Assembly: GCA_036556965.1 (NCBI GenBank)
Contig: DATBIO010000300.1
Coordinates: 1 to 11,661, forward strand
Length of the DNA stretch: 11,661 nucleotides
Reading direction: 5' to 3'
Origin: DATBIO01 sp036556965
GTDB lineage: Bacteria; Acidobacteriota; Vicinamibacteria; Fen-336
In this document: one piece after another, positions 6,937 through 11,661 of the stretch
How positions within the stretch are numbered: position 1 is the first letter of the stretch
Layout of the letters: the number at the start of each line of letters is the position of its first letter
Translations under genes and position numbers: made by a program
Notes under the pieces: generated by a model
The model's input: only the letters and a program-made list of their open reading frames with translations
Told to the model about the DNA's origin: nothing
Databases searched by the model: none

Positions 6937-7736
6937 TGGCGAGCGAGCTGGCCCTGGAGGGCGTCAGCAAGGACTTCGTGCTGCGGCACAACCGGGCCGA
7001 CGCCCTGAAGCTGCGCTTCGTGGGCCTCTTCAACCCCGCCTATCGCGAGCGCCTGGAGGTGCTCCCGGCCGTGCGCGACGTGACCTTCGAGCTGGCGCGG
7101 GGCGAGTGGGTGGGCATCGTCGGCCGCAACGGCTCGGGGAAGTCCACCCTCCTGCGCCTCATGGCGGGCATCCTGGCTCCCACCCGCGGCCGCGTGCGCG
7201 TGCGGCGGGAGGCGCGCCTGGTCAGCCTGATCGAGCTGGGCGTCGGCTTCCAGCCGGAGCTGACCGCGGTCGAGAACGTCTTCCTGCAGGCATCGCTCTT
7301 CGGCATCGACAGCGCGCGCACGCGGCGCATGCTGCCGCGCGTGGCCGAGTTCTCGGAGCTGGGCAGCTTCATGGACGTGCCCTTGAAGTCCTTCTCCAGC
7401 GGCATGTCCATGCGCCTCGCGTTCTCCGTGGCCATGGCCATGGACCCCGAGGTGCTGCTCCTCGACGAGGTGCTGGCCGTGGGCGACGTCGCCTTCCAGC
7501 AGAAGTGCATGGAGCGCACGGAACGGCTGCGGCAGGACGGCTGCACGGTGGCGCTCGTCACCCACGACCTGGCGCTGGTCGAGCGCGTCTGCGCGCGCCT
7601 CATCGTCATGGACGGCGGGCGAGTCGTCCACGACGGCGACGTCAGGGGCGGATTGGCCCGCTATCAGGCCCTCCTCTCGGGTCATGCCGCCGGCGCGCCC
7701 CCCGAGCTGCGCCTGGCCTCCGGGAGCCGGGCCTGA
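6936..7736 (+). CDS. wzt: ABC polysaccharide exporter ATPase (Wzt), short form without C-terminal glycan-binding domain
   Basis: This 266-residue nucleotide-binding protein powers export through Wzm. The Walker A motif is GRNGSGKST (63-71). The family-typical segment LIELGVGFQPELTAVENV (98-115) includes the Q-loop region. The signature is the degenerate FSSGM (153-157) characteristic of Wzt/KpsT/TagH-type ATPases rather than LSGGQ. Walker B is VLLLDE (173-178), followed by VLAVGD with the D-loop, and the switch His is VTHD (H210). The N-terminal extension with HNRADALKLRF is also Wzt-like. The chain stops soon after the ATPase fold, whereas Wzt proteins that recognise a capped glycan end are about 400 residues or more with a beta-sandwich tail. 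Export is therefore probably not gated by a terminal modification through Wzt. ATG 6936 overlaps the wzm TGA by one base and has an internal SD, GAGGA (6925-6929). Confidence 0.93.
   Translation: MASELALEGVSKDFVLRHNRADALKLRFVGLFNPAYRERLEVLPAVRDVTFELARGEWVGIVGRNGSGKSTLLRLMAGILAPTRGRVRVRREARLVSLIELGVGFQPELTAVENVFLQASLFGIDSARTRRMLPRVAEFSELGSFMDVPLKSFSSGMSMRLAFSVAMAMDPEVLLLDEVLAVGDVAFQQKCMERTERLRQDGCTVALVTHDLALVERVCARLIVMDGGRVVHDGDVRGGLARYQALLSGHAAGAPPELRLASGSRA
7722..7735 (+). promoter_or_regulatory. Candidate SD plus CTG start overlapping the wzt stop
   Basis: GGGAG (7722-7726) sits 6 bases before a CTG (7733-7735) that is in frame with the large glycosyltransferase and overlaps the wzt TGA (7734-7736). 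This repeats the four-base stop/start overlaps seen upstream, but with CTG instead of GTG. The conventional alternatives, GTG 7763 and GTG 7784, have weak or no SD sequences. Confidence 0.3.
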
Positions 7737-7762
7737 GCGCCAAGGCCCCCCCGCGGCCCGGC

Positions 7763-10700
7763 GTGCACGCCACGGACGGCGGCGTGGCCGGCGCGCAGGA
7801 CGGACGCGCGTACGCGCCGGCCCCCGAGGGCGCGCTCGCGGAGGCGCGGGCCGGACGGCGCGCCGCCGAGCTGGCGCTGGCCCTGGAGCAGGAGCGGTTG
7901 CAGGAAGAGCGGGCCTCGCGCGCCGAGCTCGCGCGCCAGCTCGAGCTGGTCCACATCTCGCGGGCCTGGCGCCTGGTCCAGCGGATGCGCCGCCTGGAGG
8001 TGGCCGTGCACGCCGGGTGGCGGCGGGCGACCTCCCTGCCGCGCGCCGTCCTGAGCCTCCCCTTCCGCCTGCGCAAGAACTTCGGATCGCTCGGCCACCG
8101 CCTGTGGCTCGACATGCTCCCGCTGGGGGGCACGCGGCCGGGTGCTCCGGCGGCGGGGCCGGTGTGGCGCGGGCCGACGGTGGTCGGCGGCCGTTCCCGG
8201 ACCGCGCTGCTGGTCCCTCCCGGCGTCCCCGCGCGCTTCGACTTCGACGTTCCTCCGCGCGCGCGCCTCTACGCCGCCCTGGCCGTCGACCCGGAGTCCT
8301 GGGCCCGCAGCACCCGCGCGGTGAGCTTCACGGTGGAGGTCACCGCGCCGGGCCGAGGCTCCCGCTCCCGGACCTGGCGCCTGGACCCCCTCCGTCGCCT
8401 GGGCCACCGGGGCTGGCGCGAGGCCCACCTCGACCTCCGGGCGCTGGCGGGCGCGCGCGCGACGCTGGCCCTCACGACCTCCGGCCCCGAGGGCGCGCAG
8501 CCCCTCTGGGGCGACGCCGTGGTGGTGAGCCCTCCCACCCTGCGCGGCGCCGCGCGCAAGCTGTGGCTCCGCTTCCGCCAGGCGGGTACCGGCCACCTCG
8601 TGCGGCGCGCCCTGGGGGCCACGCCGCCGCGCGTCTTCATCGGCGAGTACGCGGAGTGGATACGCGAGAACGAGCCCGGGCCCGAGGCGCTGGCCCGCCA
8701 GGCGGAAGAGGCGGCCACGCTGGCCTACCGGCCGCTGGTCAGCGTGGTGCTGCCCGTCTACGAGGTCGCCCGCCCCCTGCTCGAGGAGGCGCTGGATTCC
8801 GTCCAGGCCCAGACCTACCCGTTCTGGGAGCTGTGCGTGGCGGACGCCTCGCCCGCGGAGAGCGGGCTCGGCGCGCTGCTGGCCGAGCGCGCGCGGGCCG
8901 ACCCCCGCATCCGCGTGCACCGCCTCGACTCCAACCTCGGCATCTCCGCGAACTCGAACCAGGCCCTGGCCCTGGCGCGCGGCGAGTACGTCCTCTTCCT
9001 GGACCACGACGACGTGCTGGCCCCGTTCGCCCTCTTCGCGTTGGCCGGCGTCCTCAACGGGGATCCGAGCCTGGACCTCCTCTACTCCGACCGCGACATG
9101 CTCGATGCCAGCGGCCTCCGCTGCCATCCCCTCTTCAAGCCGGGGTGGTCGCCCTCCACCCTGCTCAGCGCGAACTACCTCGCGCACGCCGCCCTGGCGC
9201 GCCGGCAGCTGGTGGCGGACGTGGGCGGCTTCCGGCCCGCCTTCGACGGCGCCCAGGACTGGGACCTGTTCCTGCGCCTGGCCGAGCGGACGGGGCGCAT
9301 CGCCCACGTGCCCGGCGTGCTGTACCACTGGCGGGTCGCGCCCACCTCGTGCGCGGGCGGGCTGGAAGCGAAGCCGTACGCGGCGGCCGCCCAGGTGCGC
9401 GCCGTCGAGGACCACCTGCGGAGGGCGGGGCGGCCGGCCACGGTGGAACGCCGCCCGGACAGCGGGTTCCTGCACGTGCGCTGGGAGGTGCCGGCTCCGC
9501 CCCGCGTCACGGTGGTCGTTCCCACCCGCGACAAGGCGGCCCTCCTCCGGCGCTGCCTCTCCGGTCTGCGCGAGCGCACGTCCTACGCGAACCTCGAGAT
9601 CCTGCTCGTGGAGAACGGCAGCCGGGAGCGCGAGACCCTCCGCCTGTACGCGGAGCTCGGGCAGGCGCGCGGCGTGAGGATCCTCGACTGGGAGAAGCCG
9701 TTCAACTATTCGGCGGTCAACAACTGGGCCGCCCGGCAGGCGGAGGGCGAGCTGCTGCTCTTCCTCAACAACGACACGGAGGTCGTCGACCCGGACTGGC
9801 TTCGCGAGATGGTCTCCTGGGCGCAACAGCCCGGGGTGGGTGCCGTGGGCGCGAAGCTCATGCGCCCGGAGGGCACGGTGCAGCACGGTGGGGTGGTCCT
9901 GGGCCTGGGCGGCTTCGCCGGCCACCTGTTCGCGGGGGCGGGCCCGCACGGCCTGGGCCTCTTCGGCTCGGTGGACTGGTACCGCGACCTTCTCGCCGTC
10001 ACCGGCGCGTGCCTCCTCGTGCCGCGCGCGCTCTTCCTCGAGCTGGGAGGCTTCGACGAGGCGTTCTCGCTCTGCGGAAGCGACGTCGACCTCTGCCTGC
10101 GCATCCGGCGCGCGGGCCGCCGCGTCGTCTACACGCCCTTCGCCACGCTCGTCCACCACGAGGCCGCCACCCGTGGCGAGGAGGTTCCCGAGGAGGACTA
10201 CGAGGTCTCGCGCGACCGTTATCGCCCGTACCTCACCGACGGCGACCCCTTCTTCAACCCCAACCTGTCGCTGTGGAGCACGCAGCCGCGCCTGCGCCGC
10301 CGGGGCGAGGCGGGGGCGCGGGGGCCGGAGCACGCGCGCGGGCCGACGGCGCCCCCGGCCCCGGCCACGGGCGCCCCCCCGCGCGACCGCTACAGCCGGG
10401 AAGCGGAGGTGCTGGCCCACACCTTCGACTGCGACGCGCGGCTGCTCGCGGAGAACCGCCGCCTCGCCGCGGAGTGCCCGGCCCTGGACGTCCGCTCCGT
10501 GACCTGGCTGCTGCCGGAGTTCCAGTACGCCTACTACGGAGGCGTGTACACCATCCTGCGCTTCGCGGCCGACATGCTGCGCAACCGGGGCGTCGCCACG
10601 CGCCTGGTGGTCGTGAGCGGCCGGCCCGTGCCTTCCGTGCGCGCGCGCATCCTGGAGGCGTTCCCGGAGCTGGAAGCGGCCGAGGTGGTGTCGCCGGGGT

Positions 10701-11548
10701 GGTCCGACCTGTCCGACCTGCCGGCCAGCGACGCGGTGGTGGCCACCTTCTGGAGCACGGCCTACGCGCTCCTGCGCCACCGGCGGGCGAAGCGGAAGTT
10801 CTATTTCCTGCAGGACCTGGAGTCCCTGTTCTATCCCGCCGGCGCCATCAGCGGCCTGGTGGAGGCGACGTACGGCTTCGGCTTCTTCGGCATCGCCAAC
10901 AGCGAGGGCGTGAGGGCCGCCTACGAGCGCGACTTCGGGGGCTCGGCCATGGCCTTCGACCCCTGCGTGGACCCGGAGCTCTTCCATGCCCGCCGGCCGG
11001 AGCGGAAAGGCCCCCGCACGCTCTTCTGCTACGGGCGCCCGGCCCACCCGCGCAACGCCTTCGAGCTGGCGGCGGCCGCCCTGCGCGCGGTCAAGGACCG
11101 GCTGGGCTCCGCGGTGCGCATCGTGTCGGCCGGCGACGAGTGGCGTCCCGCGGACTACGGCCTGGCCGAGGTGGTCCACAACCGCGGCCGCCTGGGGCTG
11201 GAGGAGGCCGCGGCGCTGTACCGGGAGGCGGACGTGGGGCTGGTGCTGATGCTGACCCGCCATCCGTCCTACATCCCGCTCGAGCTGATGGCCTCGGGCT
11301 GCCTGGTGGTGACGAACGACAACCCGGCCACCCGCTGGTTCTTCGAGCACGGGGTCAACTGCCTCACCGCGCCCGCCAGCGCGAGCGCGCTGGCGCAGGC
11401 CATCGTCGGCGCCCTCGGCGACGAGGGCGCGCGCCGGGCCATCACCACGGCGGCGGCGGAGCGCGTGCGGCGCCGCCATTCCGACTGGCCGGCGCAGGCC
11501 GAGAAGGTCTACCGGTTCCTCTGCGACCCGCGGGGGGGCCGCTCCTGA
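7763..11548 (+). CDS. Multidomain glycosyltransferase: coiled coil, beta-sandwich module, GT2-GT2, WsaF-like GT4
   Basis: From GTG 7763 this encodes about 1,261 residues. Residues 24-60 form a charged Ala/Glu/Arg coiled coil, followed by SRAWRLVQRMRRL (66-78), a basic amphipathic segment. Residues about 135-258 look like a beta-sandwich (FDFDVPPRARLYAAL, RGWREAHLDLRALAG). The first GT2 domain (about 325-560) has SVVLPVY, FLDHDDVLA (412-420) and QDWDLFLRL (498-506). The second GT2 domain (about 580-830) has VTVVVPTRD, VENGS (616-620), FNYSAVNN, NNDTEVVDPDW (669-679), GGFDE (762-766) and SDVDLCLR (773-780). A Pro/Ala/Gly linker (about 845-875) leads to a GT4 domain (about 912-1255) with YYGGVYTILRF, FYFLQDLESLFYP (1013-1025) and PLELMASG (1172-1179). 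This GT4 domain resembles WsaF, the GT4 rhamnosyltransferase of Geobacillus S-layer glycan synthesis. All three catalytic motif sets look intact, so it could add several sugars in sequence. The start is uncertain: GTG 7784 or CTG 7733 are alternatives. Confidence 0.85.
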   Translation: MHATDGGVAGAQDGRAYAPAPEGALAEARAGRRAAELALALEQERLQEERASRAELARQLELVHISRAWRLVQRMRRLEVAVHAGWRRATSLPRAVLSLPFRLRKNFGSLGHRLWLDMLPLGGTRPGAPAAGPVWRGPTVVGGRSRTALLVPPGVPARFDFDVPPRARLYAALAVDPESWARSTRAVSFTVEVTAPGRGSRSRTWRLDPLRRLGHRGWREAHLDLRALAGARATLALTTSGPEGAQPLWGDAVVVSPPTLRGAARKLWLRFRQAGTGHLVRRALGATPPRVFIGEYAEWIRENEPGPEALARQAEEAATLAYRPLVSVVLPVYEVARPLLEEALDSVQAQTYPFWELCVADASPAESGLGALLAERARADPRIRVHRLDSNLGISANSNQALALARGEYVLFLDHDDVLAPFALFALAGVLNGDPSLDLLYSDRDMLDASGLRCHPLFKPGWSPSTLLSANYLAHAALARRQLVADVGGFRPAFDGAQDWDLFLRLAERTGRIAHVPGVLYHWRVAPTSCAGGLEAKPYAAAAQVRAVEDHLRRAGRPATVERRPDSGFLHVRWEVPAPPRVTVVVPTRDKAALLRRCLSGLRERTSYANLEILLVENGSRERETLRLYAELGQARGVRILDWEKPFNYSAVNNWAARQAEGELLLFLNNDTEVVDPDWLREMVSWAQQPGVGAVGAKLMRPEGTVQHGGVVLGLGGFAGHLFAGAGPHGLGLFGSVDWYRDLLAVTGACLLVPRALFLELGGFDEAFSLCGSDVDLCLRIRRAGRRVVYTPFATLVHHEAATRGEEVPEEDYEVSRDRYRPYLTDGDPFFNPNLSLWSTQPRLRRRGEAGARGPEHARGPTAPPAPATGAPPRDRYSREAEVLAHTFDCDARLLAENRRLAAECPALDVRSVTWLLPEFQYAYYGGVYTILRFAADMLRNRGVATRLVVVSGRPVPSVRARILEAFPELEAAEVVSPGWSDLSDLPASDAVVATFWSTAYALLRHRRAKRKFYFLQDLESLFYPAGAISGLVEATYGFGFFGIANSEGVRAAYERDFGGSAMAFDPCVDPELFHARRPERKGPRTLFCYGRPAHPRNAFELAAAALRAVKDRLGSAVRIVSAGDEWRPADYGLAEVVHNRGRLGLEEAAALYREADVGLVLMLTRHPSYIPLELMASGCLVVTNDNPATRWFFEHGVNCLTAPASASALAQAIVGALGDEGARRAITTAAAERVRRRHSDWPAQAEKVYRFLCDPRGGRS

Positions 11549-11661
11549 TGCGGGTCGGCGCCCAGCCACGCGCCGGCCAGGGAGACGGTGGAGCCGAGGC
11601 AGCGAACGGCGGACTCCCCGTCGAAGGGATCGACGCGGATGAGGGTCACGCGCCCCTTCCA
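11509..11661 (-). CDS. 3' end of a convergent gene, product unknown (partial)
   Basis: On the minus strand a frame is open from the window edge to a TAG at 11511-11509, about 50 codons. The 39 codons outside the upstream gene end in G or C in all but about three cases, like the other genes here. The plus-strand frame over the same bases has about eleven A/T-ending codons in 38. The peptide reads WKGRVTLIRVDPFDG and then an AVRCLGSTVSLAGAWLG stretch. A W.G.V..(I/L)R(V/I)DP pattern is often seen at the end of beta-sandwich modules in carbohydrate-related proteins, but no family can be named from this fragment. Its 3' end would overlap the large glycosyltransferase gene by 40 bases, tail to tail. 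The competing reading is a plus-strand ATG at 11548 in a TGATG overlap, whose peptide is Gly/Ala-rich and unconvincing. Confidence 0.5.
   Translation of the reverse strand, partial: WKGRVTLIRVDPFDGESAVRCLGSTVSLAGAWLGADPHQERPPRGSQRNR

Noticed and set aside
7106..7762. Extension of the large glycosyltransferase frame back through wzt
   Set aside because: The extension is out of frame over the well-conserved Wzt ATPase motifs and reads as low-complexity Arg/Gly/Pro. The true start must lie near the wzt stop.
10702..10719. Perfect 9-bp tandem repeat (GTCCGACCT twice) in the GT4 domain
   Set aside because: It is only two copies, in frame, encoding SDL-SDL within a normal loop. There is no sign of a phase-variable or mobile repeat.
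11527..11554. CCCGC...GCGGG inverted repeat at the operon end as a terminator
   Set aside because: The stem is only 5 bp with an 18-base loop and no T-run, and it is embedded in the overlapping coding ends.
7682..11569. Antisense open frame of about 1,295 codons opposite the large glycosyltransferase
   Set aside because: It shows the same GC-driven shadow effect. The composition is repetitive (QARG, EGVA, HHD-like) with no domain motifs.
11548..11661. Plus-strand ORF from ATG 11548 in a TGATG overlap
   Set aside because: The overlap fits the operon style, but codon third positions are far less GC-rich than in the other genes and the peptide is Gly/Ala-rich. The minus-strand reading of the same bases looks more like protein.

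Overview
This is a very GC-rich stretch (third codon positions almost all G or C) in which nearly every base is coding. No tRNA, rRNA, CRISPR array, insertion sequence or prophage gene was seen. No gap between genes exceeds about 70 bases. FtsA and FtsZ have the look of a Gram-negative, environmental, high-GC lineage such as Acidobacteriota, Myxococcota or a related uncultured phylum. The sequence alone does not decide which, and I would not go below 'bacterium'.

Region 1 (about 1-2499) is the distal end of a division (dcw) cluster. It holds the C-terminal three quarters of ftsA, cut by the window edge, then a 77-residue cysteine-rich zinc-ribbon-like protein, then a complete ftsZ that most likely starts at a TTG. 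A 9-codon mini-ORF and a 7-bp all-G:C stem-loop lie in the short gaps on either side of the small protein.

Region 2 (2509-11548) begins only 9 bases after the ftsZ stop codon and continues on the same strand with gaps of 2 bases or less, apart from the uncertain start of the last gene. It is a surface-polysaccharide operon: an O-antigen ligase/polymerase-type membrane protein with a TPR tail, two consecutive GT2 glycosyltransferases, the Wzm permease and Wzt ATPase of an ABC glycan exporter, and a roughly 1,260-residue protein carrying a coiled coil, a beta-sandwich-like module, two GT2 domains and a WsaF-like GT4 domain. The simplest reading is that the glycosyltransferases build a polymer on a cytoplasmic lipid carrier, Wzm/Wzt move it across the inner membrane, and the Wzy_C-type protein ligates it to its final acceptor on the outer face. 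No priming transferase, nucleotide-sugar genes or Wzx flippase are in view.

Region 3 (about 11509-11661) is the 3' end of an apparent convergent minus-strand gene. Its stop codon lies inside the end of the large glycosyltransferase gene.

The main points of interest are the nearly gap-free junction between ftsZ and a complete-looking glycan export and ligation module, the zinc-ribbon protein between ftsA and ftsZ, a Wzt without its glycan-binding domain next to a glycosyltransferase that carries a beta-sandwich module, and the three-catalytic-domain glycosyltransferase itself.
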